From assembly GCF_900108945.1 (NCBI RefSeq), contig NZ_FNYE01000022.1:62001-126000 (forward strand): DNA of 64,000 nt. The letters are read 5' to 3'. This DNA is from Paraburkholderia diazotrophica. Lineage in GTDB: Bacteria > Pseudomonadota > Gammaproteobacteria > Burkholderiales > Burkholderiaceae. Position 1 is the first letter of the stretch, and each line of letters starts with the position of its first letter. The translations under genes and the position numbers were made by a program. Positions 56,249-64,000 of this stretch are shown in pieces. The notes beneath the pieces are model-generated. The model was given only the letters and a program-made list of their open reading frames with translations. It did not search any database and was not told where the DNA came from.

Positions 56249-57445
56249 TCAGGCGCGCTCAAATACGGCGGCAATACCCTGACCGCCGCCGATGCACATA
56301 GTCTCGAGCGCATAACGGCCCTTTCGGCGCGTCAGTTCGTGCAGGAGCGTCGTCATGATCCGCACGCCCGTTGCGCCAATCGGATGGCCGAGCGATATGC
56401 CTGAGCCGTTCACGTTGAGCCGGTCGGTATCGTGCCAGTTCCAGCCTTTGAGAACTGCCAGGACCTGGCATGCGAACGCTTCGTTCACTTCGACGAGATC
56501 CATCTGGTCGAGCGAGAGACCGGTGCGCGCCATCAGCTTCTGGACCGCAGGCACGGGCCCGATGCCCATGCGCGACGGCTCGCAGCCGGCGGCGGCCCAA
56601 CCGGTAAGCCAGGCGATGGGTTCGAGTCCGAGCGCTTCGAGGCGGTCTTCCGCGACGACAAGGCAGGCAGCTGCGGCGTCGTTCTGCTGGCTGGAGTTGC
56701 CCGCGGTAACCGTGCCGCCCGGCATCAGCGCGCGGAGCTTGCCGAGACTTTCCATGCTGGCGTCGGCGCGGAATCCTTCGTCTTTGGAGAAGAGGAGCGG
56801 CTCGCCTTTTTTCTGGGGTACGCTGACCGCAACGATCTCTTCCGCCATGCGGCCCGACTCCCACGCTGCCGCCGCGCGCTGATGGCTGCGCAACGCGAAT
56901 TCGTCGGCGGCCTCGCGGCTGATGGCATAGTCGGTGGCGAGATTTTCCGCGGTCTCGATCATGCCGGAGATGTAGCCGAAGCGCGCCTCCGGCTGCGAGC
57001 GCTCGCGGCCGCGTGCGAGACGGTCGTGAAACTGGACGGAGCCCGAACGGGCGCCCCAGCGCATGTCCGTGCTGTAGTACTCGATGTTGCTCATGCTTTC
57101 CACGCCGCCGGCCAGCACCACGTCGGCGGCGCCCGTCTGCACCATCATCGCGGCGGTGGCAAGCGCCTGCAGGCCGCCGCCGCAGCGCCGGTCCAGCTGC
57201 ATGCCCGGCACTTCCACGGGCAGGCCCGCCTGCAGCGCGATCCAGCGGCCCACGCAAGGCGTTTCGCTGTTCGCATACGATTGTGCGAAAACGACGTCGT
57301 CGATGCGAGCGGGATCGAGTCCTGCGCGCCGGATCGTTTCATTCGCAACGAGTGCGCCGAGTTCTTCGACAGATACGCCGCGCAGGCTACCGCCAAAGGC
57401 GCCCACGGGCGTTCGTACAGGGGAGACAATTGCTGCGCGTTTCAT
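56249..57445 (-). CDS. acetyl-CoA acetyltransferase (true thiolase)
   Basis: The product has 398 residues from the ATG at 57445. It starts MKRAAIVSPVRTPVGAFGG; the catalytic residues are Cys88 in DRRCGGGLQAL, His354 in LGHPIGATG and Cys384 in CIGGGQG, so unlike the protein at 1050-2201 it is a complete degradative thiolase. It cleaves 3-ketoacyl-CoA with CoA. Last gene of a five-gene leftward run; the frame upstream of the chosen start lacks a ribosome site. Confidence 0.92.
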   Translation of the reverse strand: MKRAAIVSPVRTPVGAFGGSLRGVSVEELGALVANETIRRAGLDPARIDDVVFAQSYANSETPCVGRWIALQAGLPVEVPGMQLDRRCGGGLQALATAAMMVQTGAADVVLAGGVESMSNIEYYSTDMRWGARSGSVQFHDRLARGRERSQPEARFGYISGMIETAENLATDYAISREAADEFALRSHQRAAAAWESGRMAEEIVAVSVPQKKGEPLLFSKDEGFRADASMESLGKLRALMPGGTVTAGNSSQQNDAAAACLVVAEDRLEALGLEPIAWLTGWAAAGCEPSRMGIGPVPAVQKLMARTGLSLDQMDLVEVNEAFACQVLAVLKGWNWHDTDRLNVNGSGISLGHPIGATGVRIMTTLLHELTRRKGRYALETMCIGGGQGIAAVFERA

Positions 57446-57494
57446 CAAGTGTTTCCTTGCAGGTTTCGAGATTCTGATTCGGGCGTGACCGCAA

Positions 57495-58787
57495 TCAGGC
57501 AACGAGCGTCGCACTTCCGGAGCGATTGGACGGAGGAGCGCCCGCGAACTGATCGAGAGCGCCACGATGATCCGGATGGGCGATTGCAAGCATGCGCTCG
57601 CGCCGTTGCCGCAACGTCAGTCCGCGCAGATCGGCAACGCCATATTCCGTCACGACGATGCCGGCGTCGCTGCGTGGTGTGCTGACGGGTCCATTCAACG
57701 ACGCGACGATGCGGGTGGCGCCCTTGCCCGCCGTGGAGGGCAGTGCGATGACGGGAACGCCGCCACGGGAGCGCCGCGCGCCGCGCAGGAAGTCCACTGC
57801 ACCGCCCACCGCGCCCACATAGACGCCGCCGGCAATCTCGGCGTTGATCTGACCGCTCAGATCGACTTCGACCGCCGAGTTGATGGCCACGAAGCGGTCG
57901 ATGCTCGCGAGCACGTGCGGGTCGTGCGTGTAGCGCGTCGAACGAAACTCGATGGCGTCGTTGCGGTGCGCGAACTCGTGAATGCGCCGGCCGCCCATCA
58001 TCACGCCCGCGATGGTCTTGCCCGTGTCGATGTTCTTGTGCGCATTGTTGATCACGCCGCTTTGCATGAGGTCGGCGACTTTGTCCCCGATCGTGCCGGA
58101 ATGAATGCCGAGGTTGCGACGATCGGTGAGGCAACCGAGGATTGCTTCGGGAATCGCGCCGAGGCCGAGTTGAATCGTGGCGCCGTCTTCGATCAAACCG
58201 GCGGTGTGCCTCGCAATCGCCAGATCCGTCGCGCTTGCCGCACTGGATGAACTTTCCGGCAGCGCGCGTGACGTCGGCAGGATGAAGTCGATTTCGCCGT
58301 CACGAAGGTATCGCTCGCCGTATGTCCAGGGCGCCTGCTCGTTCACTTCCGCAACGACGACGCGCGCCTGCTTGAGTGCCGGAATCAGATACTCGTGCGC
58401 AATGGACAGGCTATAACGGCCTTGTGAATCGGGCGGCGCCAACTGCAGCAGCAAGACATCGATGGGAAACTGACCCGACTCCATCATCTGCGGAAACTGC
58501 GAGTAGTGGCACGGAAGAATATCGAGTGCGCCAGCTTTGGCCAACGCGCGGTTCGCGCCGGTGCCGCAGTACGAAACGAAGTCGATGCAGTCCGCGTGTT
58601 CGGACCGGCACGTGTCGAAACTGCTTGCGCCGAGAAAAACCCGGAACGCGCCGATGCCGTGCCGTTGCTCGAGCAGTTTTTGCGTGAGCGGAAGGGGCTC
58701 CGCGTTCGCCTGGCCCCATGCGACGGTATCCCCAGGACGAACGATGGATGCGAAGTCGACGGAGTCAGCCTCTAGTAGTAAGGGCAT
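57495..58787 (-). CDS. acetyl-CoA hydrolase/CoA-transferase family protein
   Basis: The product has 430 residues from the ATG at 58787. Two-domain CoA-transferase of the 4-hydroxybutyrate/acetate CoA-transferase type: QLGLGAIPEAILGCL, GIHSGTIGDKVADLMQSG, and near the end VVTEYGVADLRGLTLRQR. It moves CoA between acids or hydrolyses acyl-CoA. It begins 10 bp after the stop of the CaiB-type gene upstream in the same leftward operon. Confidence 0.87.
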   Translation of the reverse strand: MPLLLEADSVDFASIVRPGDTVAWGQANAEPLPLTQKLLEQRHGIGAFRVFLGASSFDTCRSEHADCIDFVSYCGTGANRALAKAGALDILPCHYSQFPQMMESGQFPIDVLLLQLAPPDSQGRYSLSIAHEYLIPALKQARVVVAEVNEQAPWTYGERYLRDGEIDFILPTSRALPESSSSAASATDLAIARHTAGLIEDGATIQLGLGAIPEAILGCLTDRRNLGIHSGTIGDKVADLMQSGVINNAHKNIDTGKTIAGVMMGGRRIHEFAHRNDAIEFRSTRYTHDPHVLASIDRFVAINSAVEVDLSGQINAEIAGGVYVGAVGGAVDFLRGARRSRGGVPVIALPSTAGKGATRIVASLNGPVSTPRSDAGIVVTEYGVADLRGLTLRQRRERMLAIAHPDHRGALDQFAGAPPSNRSGSATLVA

Positions 58788-58797
58788 GATGTTCGCG

Positions 58798-59985
58798 TCA
58801 GTGGGCAGGTTGCGAAACAGGCTGGATCTCATCGTACTGCCCGCGCGCGGCGCCTGACGCGACGAGTTCCGCTATCCGTTCTTCGCTGTGGCCGATGCTG
58901 CGCAGTACGAGTTCTGTATGCTCGCCAAGATGAGGAACGGCGAGCGGTGGCGACGCGGGCTCGTTGCGAAAGTGAATCGGGCTCGCAACGTGATTGCGTC
59001 CGGACGGATCCCTCTGGATCATCGCGCGCTCACGCGTATGAGGATGGTTGAGCGCTTCGGCGAGCGAGAGCACGGGCGCTACGCTGATGTTTCGACCATC
59101 GAACCAGTCGAGCCATTCAGCGAGCGTGCGAGTCAGGAAGGTTTGCGTCAGAAATGCCCGCACGCGCGATTGGCCTGCACCTTGCGGGCCGATGACATCG
59201 CTAATCAGATCCGGGCGGCCCAGTGGTGTGAGCAGGTTAGTGGCGAAGCTGTGTTCCCGTCCGCCGAGGCAAAGCCACTTCGAATCGGCGGTCTCATAGG
59301 CGTTGAGCAGCGCGAGTCCGCTGTCGCCTTCAGTCGCCTCTTGCGATTGACCGTCCGGCGTGTTGAGCAAGCGGCCGCTCAGGTGCGGCTGTGCAGTGAG
59401 CGCCGCATCGAAGAGCGAGAGGTCGATGTAGTCGCCTCGCCCCGTTTCTCGCGCGCGCAGTAGTGCCATCAATACAGCGGACAACGCCGTCAATGAACCG
59501 GCAAGCGCGGCGAGCGATGGTCCTGTGGTAATGGGCATTCCGCGGCTATCGCGCGGCAGCGTGCCCGCAAGCGATTGAATCACCGGATCGTGTGCGGGCA
59601 GTTGAGAGAGCGGACCGTTCTGGCCAAATGCGGTCATCGCGCAATAAACGAGCCGCGGGTTCGTCCGTTTCATCGTGTCGTAGTCGATGCCGAGGCGTGC
59701 GGCCACGCCCGGCCGCGACGATTCGATGACCACGTCAGCCTCGTCTATCAGCTTGAGCGCCGCTTCGCGTCCATCCGGATGCTTCAGGTCGAGGGCGATG
59801 CTGCGTTTGCCGCGGTTGACCGCCGCGAAGAACGCGCCGTCCGTGCCGGGGGCGCCGCGCGTGGGGTCCCCAGTGACCGGTTCGATCTTGATGACTTGCG
59901 CGCCGTGATCCGCGAGATGGGCGGCGAGGAACGGACCCGGCATGAACTGCGACAGGTCCACCACGCGAAGACCGGTGAGTTTCAT
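58798..59985 (-). CDS. CaiB/BaiF family CoA-transferase
   Basis: The product has 395 residues; its ATG overlaps the stop of the flavin oxidoreductase gene (ATGA). VVDLSQFMPGPFLAAHLADHGAQVIKIE, AMTAFGQNGPLSQLPAHD and YIDLSLFDAALTA are class III CoA-transferase motifs. The PAHD segment recalls the racemase His, but the second racemase position has no Asp, so transferase activity is favoured. Probable donor/acceptor acids unknown. Confidence 0.85.
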   Translation of the reverse strand: MKLTGLRVVDLSQFMPGPFLAAHLADHGAQVIKIEPVTGDPTRGAPGTDGAFFAAVNRGKRSIALDLKHPDGREAALKLIDEADVVIESSRPGVAARLGIDYDTMKRTNPRLVYCAMTAFGQNGPLSQLPAHDPVIQSLAGTLPRDSRGMPITTGPSLAALAGSLTALSAVLMALLRARETGRGDYIDLSLFDAALTAQPHLSGRLLNTPDGQSQEATEGDSGLALLNAYETADSKWLCLGGREHSFATNLLTPLGRPDLISDVIGPQGAGQSRVRAFLTQTFLTRTLAEWLDWFDGRNISVAPVLSLAEALNHPHTRERAMIQRDPSGRNHVASPIHFRNEPASPPLAVPHLGEHTELVLRSIGHSEERIAELVASGAARGQYDEIQPVSQPAH

Positions 59986-60968
59986 GCGAGACTGGCGCCG
60001 AAGCCGAGCTGACGTTGCGCGATCGCGGCGGCTTCCTTTACGATGCGTTCGATCAATTCCGCACAGGTCGGCAAGTCGTGAATGAGACCGGTCACGATCC
60101 CGGCGGGAAAGGCGCCGCCTTCGACTTCTCCCGTGACGAACGCGTCCATCCAGCGGTTTGCTCCCGTCAGTGCGTAGAGGTCCGAGTGCGTCACGTGCCC
60201 GCTGCGCTCCAGTTCCAGCGCGGCGAGGCTCACGCTATTCCTGACCACGCGGCTCGAATCTCCGATCGAGCGGCCGACCAGCACCGTGTCGCGCTCGGTC
60301 GCGTCCAGCAGACGTTGCTTGATCGCAGGATGAACCTGCGATTCCTGCGTAAGCATAAAGCGCGTGCCCATGTTGATGCCGTCCGCGCCGAGAGCGAGCG
60401 CAGCCATCAGACCGCGGCCATCGGCGAAGCCTCCGGATGCGAGAATCGGCACCTTCAGCTTGTCGGCGGCGGCGGGGATCAGGATCAGTCCGGGGATATC
60501 GTCTTCGCCAGGATGCCCCGCGCACTCGAAGCCGTCGATGCTGAGGGCGTCTGCGCCGAGCGATTCGGCCTTCACCGCGTGGCGGACCGTGACGCACTTG
60601 TGGACGACCTTGACGCCGTGCGCCTTGAATTCGGCGATATATTTCGCCGGATTGCTGCCTGCCGTTTCCACGACCTGGACACCCTGGGACACGATCGTGC
60701 GCACGTACGCGTCGTAGTCGAGACCGGCGTTCGCGCCGAGAACGGTCAGGTTGACACCGAAGGGTTTGTCCGTGAGCGAACGTACCTTGTCGATTTCACG
60801 GGCGAGCGCATCGGCGCTTGCATGCGTGTGCGCGGAAATGAAGCCGAGGCCGCCTGCGTTGCCCACGGCCGCTACCAGTTCGGCTCGCGCCACCCAGCGC
60901 ATGCCGCCTTGAATGATGGGGTATTGAATGCCGAGTAATTCGGTAATGCGATTGACGTATGGTTTCAT
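59982..60968 (-). CDS. FMN-dependent oxidoreductase, nitronate monooxygenase/2-nitropropane dioxygenase family
   Basis: The product has 328 residues from the ATG at 60968. TIM-barrel with GIQYPIIQGGMRWVARAELV, GGLGFISAHT, DALSIDGFECAGHPGEDDIPG, ASGGFADGRGLMAALALGADG and MGTRFMLTQES. Named after nitronate oxidation, but many relatives in CoA-linked degradation clusters act as NADH-dependent enoyl reductases (for example IpdC in the cholesterol C/D-ring route). That role fits here. Coupled to the CaiB-type gene. Confidence 0.86.
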   Translation of the reverse strand: MKPYVNRITELLGIQYPIIQGGMRWVARAELVAAVGNAGGLGFISAHTHASADALAREIDKVRSLTDKPFGVNLTVLGANAGLDYDAYVRTIVSQGVQVVETAGSNPAKYIAEFKAHGVKVVHKCVTVRHAVKAESLGADALSIDGFECAGHPGEDDIPGLILIPAAADKLKVPILASGGFADGRGLMAALALGADGINMGTRFMLTQESQVHPAIKQRLLDATERDTVLVGRSIGDSSRVVRNSVSLAALELERSGHVTHSDLYALTGANRWMDAFVTGEVEGGAFPAGIVTGLIHDLPTCAELIERIVKEAAAIAQRQLGFGASLA

Positions 60969-61077
60969 CGCGTGCCTGCAACCTGGGTAAGGAGTGTGAG
61001 TGCCAGAGACAGGCGCTGGGCGCGCATGATCAGGCAAGCTTGGTTCGCCACTGCTGAGGTGGCCTTTTCCTGGCGAT

Positions 61078-61854
61078 TCAACAATCGCGAAACTGCGGCT
61101 TACGTTTTTCGGCGAAGGCCGCCATGCCTTCCTTGCGATCTTCAGTGGCAAAGGTCGAATACGCCATGCGCCGCTCGAAGAGGATGCCTTCGGCGAGGCT
61201 CGATTCGTAGGCACGGTTGACGCACTCTTTCGCCATCGCCACGACCGGCTGCGAGAAGCGCGCGATCTCATCGGCCGTTTTCAGCGCTTCCTCGACGAGC
61301 GTGTCGACGGGAACGATGCGGCTTACGAGCCCGCATCGTTCGGCTTCGACGGCGTCCATCTTGCGGCCGGTGAGGATCATCTCCATCGCCTTCGATTTAC
61401 CGAGCACGCGCGTGAGTCGCTGTGTGCCGCCGGCGCCGGGAATCGTTGCGAGCGTGATTTCGGGCAGGGCAAAACGGGCGTTGTCGGCGGCGAGGATGAA
61501 GTCGCACATCATGGCCAACTCGCAGCCTCCACCTAACGCCAGACCCGCGACAGCGGCGATGACCGGCTTGCGGCAACGCGAGGTGCGCTCCCAGTTCGAC
61601 GTGATGAACTGGTTCTTGTAGACGTCCATGTACGTCCATTCGCCCATCATCTTGATGTCGGCGCCGGCGGCGAACGCTTTTTCGCTACCAGTGAGGACGA
61701 TTGCGCCGATGGCCGGATCGGCTTCGAGGCTGTCGAGCGCGGCCGTCAGCTCGTCCATCAGCTGGTTGTTCAGCGCGTTATAGGCTTGCGGACGGTTCAG
61801 CTTGATCAAGCCGGTCTTGCCGTGAATTTCGACGATGATCGTCTCGTAGGCCAT
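61078..61854 (-). CDS. enoyl-CoA hydratase (classical, both catalytic Glu present)
   Basis: The product has 258 residues. Unlike every other crotonase in this window it keeps both hydratase glutamates: Glu112 in GGGCELAMMCD and Glu132 in LPEITLATIPGAGGTQRL. It therefore should carry out normal syn-hydration of 2-enoyl-CoA to (3S)-hydroxyacyl-CoA. First gene of the leftward run that ends with the thiolase; a repressible promoter is predicted at 61978-62020. Confidence 0.92.
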   Translation of the reverse strand: MAYETIIVEIHGKTGLIKLNRPQAYNALNNQLMDELTAALDSLEADPAIGAIVLTGSEKAFAAGADIKMMGEWTYMDVYKNQFITSNWERTSRCRKPVIAAVAGLALGGGCELAMMCDFILAADNARFALPEITLATIPGAGGTQRLTRVLGKSKAMEMILTGRKMDAVEAERCGLVSRIVPVDTLVEEALKTADEIARFSQPVVAMAKECVNRAYESSLAEGILFERRMAYSTFATEDRKEGMAAFAEKRKPQFRDC

Positions 61855-61977
61855 GGTCTTTCCTTGCAGGAATCAGGGTGAACACTCAAACCAGCATTGG
61901 GATCTGCTCGCCTGTCGCTGGGACTGCGGCGCGCTGCTCTGACTGTGTCGGGTTGTGCCGCGCATTGCCAATTTTGT

Positions 61978-62020
61978 GAACGACGTTTATGATTCTGAAT
62001 GTACGACCCGGCTTTGTCAA
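61978..62020 (-). promoter_or_regulatory. leftward promoter with GAACnnnGTTC-like operator
   Basis: On the minus strand: TTGACA (62020-62015), a 17-bp spacer, CAGAAT (61997-61992), a 3-bp gap, AAACGTCGTTC (61988-61978; one mismatch). It resembles the etfB promoter closely (same -10). It serves the hydratase at 61854. On the plus strand TTGCCA (61966-61971), 16 bp, TATGAT (61988-61993) straddles the same palindrome and could serve the crotonase at 62071. Confidence 0.58.
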
Positions 62021-62070
62021 TTGAGCCCGCGGTCAGATTTGCTAACGGAAACACCGCGAGGAGACAGTGC

Positions 62071-62865
62071 ATGACGACTCGTCACGAGGACGGACAAATT
62101 CGCGTTGAACAGCGCGGGAACCTGCTTTTGATAGGAATCGACCGTCCTGAAAAGCGCAACGGCTTCACCCCGAAGATGTTCAAAGAGCTGGCCATGGCTT
62201 ACACGCGACTCGAGAACAGCAGCGATCTGTTCTGCGGCCTGGTCTACGCCGAAGGCGATCACTTTACGGCGGGGCTCGACATGCCGAAGATTGCGCCGCT
62301 TCGCCGTGAGGGCAAACCCTTGCTTCGGGAAGGTGAGGTCGATCCGTTCAACTTGCGCCCGCCACTGCGCACAAAGCCGGTCGTCATCGCTCTCAAAGGA
62401 ATCTGCTTTACGGTCGCGGTTGAATTGATGCTCGCATCGGAAGTGGCGGTGGCCGCCGATAATTGCCGTTTCTCCCAACTTGAAGTGAAGCGGGGGATCA
62501 TGGCAGGTTGTGGTGCGACGTTCCGCATGGTCCAGCGTGCTGGCTGGGGCAACGCGATGAAGGTGCTGCTCACCGGCGACGAATTCACCGCAGAGGAGGC
62601 GCGGCAAATGAATTTCGTGCAGGACGTTGTGCCGGCGGGCCAGGAGTTCGATCGGGCGCTTGCTATCGCAGAGCGAATCGCGGCGCAGGCGCCGCTGGCC
62701 GTGCAGGCCACGATGCAGAATGCGCGCGTCTCTTTGGGGCAAGGCTGGCAGGATGCCTACGCGACAATCCAGTCGACCCAGCAGTTTCTCTACAACACGG
62801 AAGACGCGAAGGAAGGCGTTCAGTCCTTCATCGAAAAACGTACGGCGAAGTTTGTCGGACGGTGA
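62071..62865 (+). CDS. enoyl-CoA hydratase/isomerase family protein
   Basis: The product has 264 residues; GAGGAGACAG precedes the ATG, so the longer upstream frame is not used. Oxyanion-hole segment HFTAGLDMPKI and second loop GICFTVAVELMLASE, then FSQLEVKRGIMAGCGATFRM, which keeps a Glu close to the second hydratase position. The YNTEDAKEGVQSFIEKR tail is typical. Divergent from the hydratase at 61854 and followed after 47 bp by a CaiB-type gene. Confidence 0.84.
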   Translation: MTTRHEDGQIRVEQRGNLLLIGIDRPEKRNGFTPKMFKELAMAYTRLENSSDLFCGLVYAEGDHFTAGLDMPKIAPLRREGKPLLREGEVDPFNLRPPLRTKPVVIALKGICFTVAVELMLASEVAVAADNCRFSQLEVKRGIMAGCGATFRMVQRAGWGNAMKVLLTGDEFTAEEARQMNFVQDVVPAGQEFDRALAIAERIAAQAPLAVQATMQNARVSLGQGWQDAYATIQSTQQFLYNTEDAKEGVQSFIEKRTAKFVGR

Positions 62866-62912
62866 TACTTGGCTTGCGGCGGGCCGGTACTAATCCAAGA
62901 GGACAGTTTGAT

Positions 62913-64000
62913 ATGACAAAAGGCGCGTTGGCCGGGGTCCGCGTACTCGACCTGAGCCGTATTCTCGCGGGGCCTTGGGCGGCGCAGATGCTGGCGGACC
63001 TCGGCGCGGAGGTCATCAAGGTCGAGCGTCCTGGCAAGGGAGACGACTCGCGGCAGTTCGGCCCGCCTTTTCTCATGGATCGGGAGGGCAAGGTTACGCG
63101 CGAGTCCACGTTCTTCATCAGCGCGAACCGCGGCAAGAAGTCGATCACGTGCGATATTTCGACGCCCGACGGCCAGGCGCTGATCCGTTCGCTGGCCGCG
63201 CACTGCGACGTTTTGCTCGAGAACTATAAGGTTGGCGACCTCAAGCGTTATGGGCTCGACTATGAGAGCCTCAAGCTCGTCAATTCGCGCCTGATCTACT
63301 GCTCGATAACGGGGTTTGGTCAAACCGGGCCGTACAGCCCGCGCCCCGGGTACGACTCGATTTTCCAGGCGATGGGTGGCCTGATGAGCGTCACCGGAAA
63401 CGGTGACGACGTGCCAGGCGGCGGCCCGATGAAAACCGGGCCCAGTCTCGCGGATATCCTCTGTGGTCAGTACGCGGCCTCCGCGATCATCGCGGCGCTC
63501 TACCATCGCGACGCGACGCAAGGCGGTAGTGGGGAGGGGCAGTACATCGACCTTGCGTTGCTGGACGCGATGATCGCTGCCACATCGCACTACGCAAGCC
63601 AGTACCTCGTTTCGGGTCAAATTCCGATCCGGCGGGGTACCGAGGGGAACGGTGGCATGCCGTCCCGCATGTTCCGCTGTGCCGATCGCGACATCATGAT
63701 CGTCGCGGGTAACAACGAGCAATACGCACGGATGTGCAACGTGCTCGGACACCCCGAGCTCGCGAGCGACCCGCGATTTAGCGAGATTGCACTGCGCGTG
63801 AAGAATCGTCGCGCGCTTGGCGAAGTGTTCGAGCCGCTGATCGTCGAATGGCAAAGCGATGAACTGCTGGCGGCACTCGATGCCGCTGGGGTACCGGCCG
63901 GCCCGATCAACAACCTGGAGCAGGTGTTCGCCGATCCGCATGTGCAGGCGCGCGCCATGTGCGTCGAAGTTGCGCATCCGCTCACCGACGAGGCAGTGCG
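62913..64000 (+). CDS. CaiB/BaiF family CoA-transferase (3-prime end cut by window edge)
   Basis: About 362 codons are present from the ATG at 62913 (AGAGGACAG upstream); the gene continues past the right edge. RVLDLSRILAGPWAAQMLADLGAEVIKVE, SITGFGQTGPYSPRPGYD and YIDLALLDAMIAAT, with the Asp of the covalent CoA-transfer site, make it a class III CoA-transferase. The RPGYDSIFQAMGG stretch is the transferase form, not the racemase form (no AGHD). Similar to succinyl-CoA-dependent transferases. It could activate a dicarboxylic fragment without ATP. Confidence 0.88.
   Translation, partial: MTKGALAGVRVLDLSRILAGPWAAQMLADLGAEVIKVERPGKGDDSRQFGPPFLMDREGKVTRESTFFISANRGKKSITCDISTPDGQALIRSLAAHCDVLLENYKVGDLKRYGLDYESLKLVNSRLIYCSITGFGQTGPYSPRPGYDSIFQAMGGLMSVTGNGDDVPGGGPMKTGPSLADILCGQYAASAIIAALYHRDATQGGSGEGQYIDLALLDAMIAATSHYASQYLVSGQIPIRRGTEGNGGMPSRMFRCADRDIMIVAGNNEQYARMCNVLGHPELASDPRFSEIALRVKNRRALGEVFEPLIVEWQSDELLAALDAAGVPAGPINNLEQVFADPHVQARAMCVEVAHPLTDEAV

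Noticed and set aside
56249..57445. Thiolase as a second Ltp2-like aldolase
   Set aside because: Cys88, His354 and Cys384 are all present, so it is an ordinary degradative thiolase.

Overview
The window looks like a piece of a Burkholderiaceae chromosome or megaplasmid (Paraburkholderia/Burkholderia/Caballeronia-like). The reasons are the high GC, the tight operons with GGAG-type ribosome sites, and the set of protein families. Nearly all of it is a catabolic island for a hydrophobic, branched, probably polycyclic isoprenoid (terpenoid- or steroid-like compound). No rRNA, tRNA, CRISPR array or phage genes were seen.

Layout. (1) 1-242: start of a leftward acyl-CoA dehydrogenase gene. (2) 624-15889: a long rightward run holding a DUF35/Cys-less thiolase pair (Ltp2-type retro-aldolase candidate), three tandem crotonases, a dienoyl-CoA reductase-like SDR, an alpha-methylacyl-CoA racemase, two heteromeric acyl-CoA dehydrogenase pairs plus a single one, a crotonase, a MaoC hydratase and a CYP101-like P450. 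(3) 15983-17987: a TetR gene and a scarred, gene-poor stretch. (4) 17988-26248: an envelope module of DUF1302 barrel, two DUF1329 paralogues, a YCF48-like protein and an MMPL/RND transporter. (5) 26386-28211: leftward SDR and MDR dehydrogenases. (6) 28349-43557: etfBA, a Rieske oxygenase, a KstD-like flavoprotein, a 2-oxoacid dehydrogenase set with a split E2, a CoA ligase, two crotonases, a third heteromeric acyl-CoA dehydrogenase pair, an SDR and a SnoaL-like protein. (7) 43580-46809, leftward: a 3alpha-HSD-like SDR, a putidaredoxin-like ferredoxin with its reductase, and a second TetR. (8) 46975-53659: P450, GMC oxidoreductase, 6-oxocamphor hydrolase-like crotonase, serine hydrolase, mesaconyl/itaconyl-CoA hydratase-like protein and CitE-like lyase. 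(9) 53735-56200: an SDR, then a CYP101-like P450 with a rubredoxin. (10) 56249-61854, leftward: thiolase, CoA-transferase, CaiB-type transferase, flavin oxidoreductase and enoyl-CoA hydratase. (11) 62071-64000: crotonase and a truncated CaiB-type transferase.

Likely joint action (inference). The envelope module would bring in the hydrophobic substrate. P450s fed by the ferredoxin and its reductase would hydroxylate it, GMC/SDR enzymes would oxidise the alcohols, and the oxocamphor hydrolase-like enzyme would open a cyclic beta-diketone by retro-Claisen cleavage. The acid would then be CoA-activated, racemised at methyl branches, dehydrogenated by the acyl-CoA dehydrogenases (electrons to EtfAB), hydrated, cleaved by thiolase or retro-aldolase, and finished through CoA-transferases and a CitE-like lyase.

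Regulation. The sequence GAACnnnGTTC, exact or with one mismatch, occurs at ten intergenic places. At six of them it lies 2-3 bp downstream of a sigma70-like -10 box, in nearly constant geometry (TTGACA/G, 17-18 bp, -10). This suggests one TetR-type repressor controls most operons here. The substrate is not identifiable from sequence alone. Extradiol dioxygenases of the classical steroid route and the Baeyer-Villiger enzymes of the camphor route are absent from the window.
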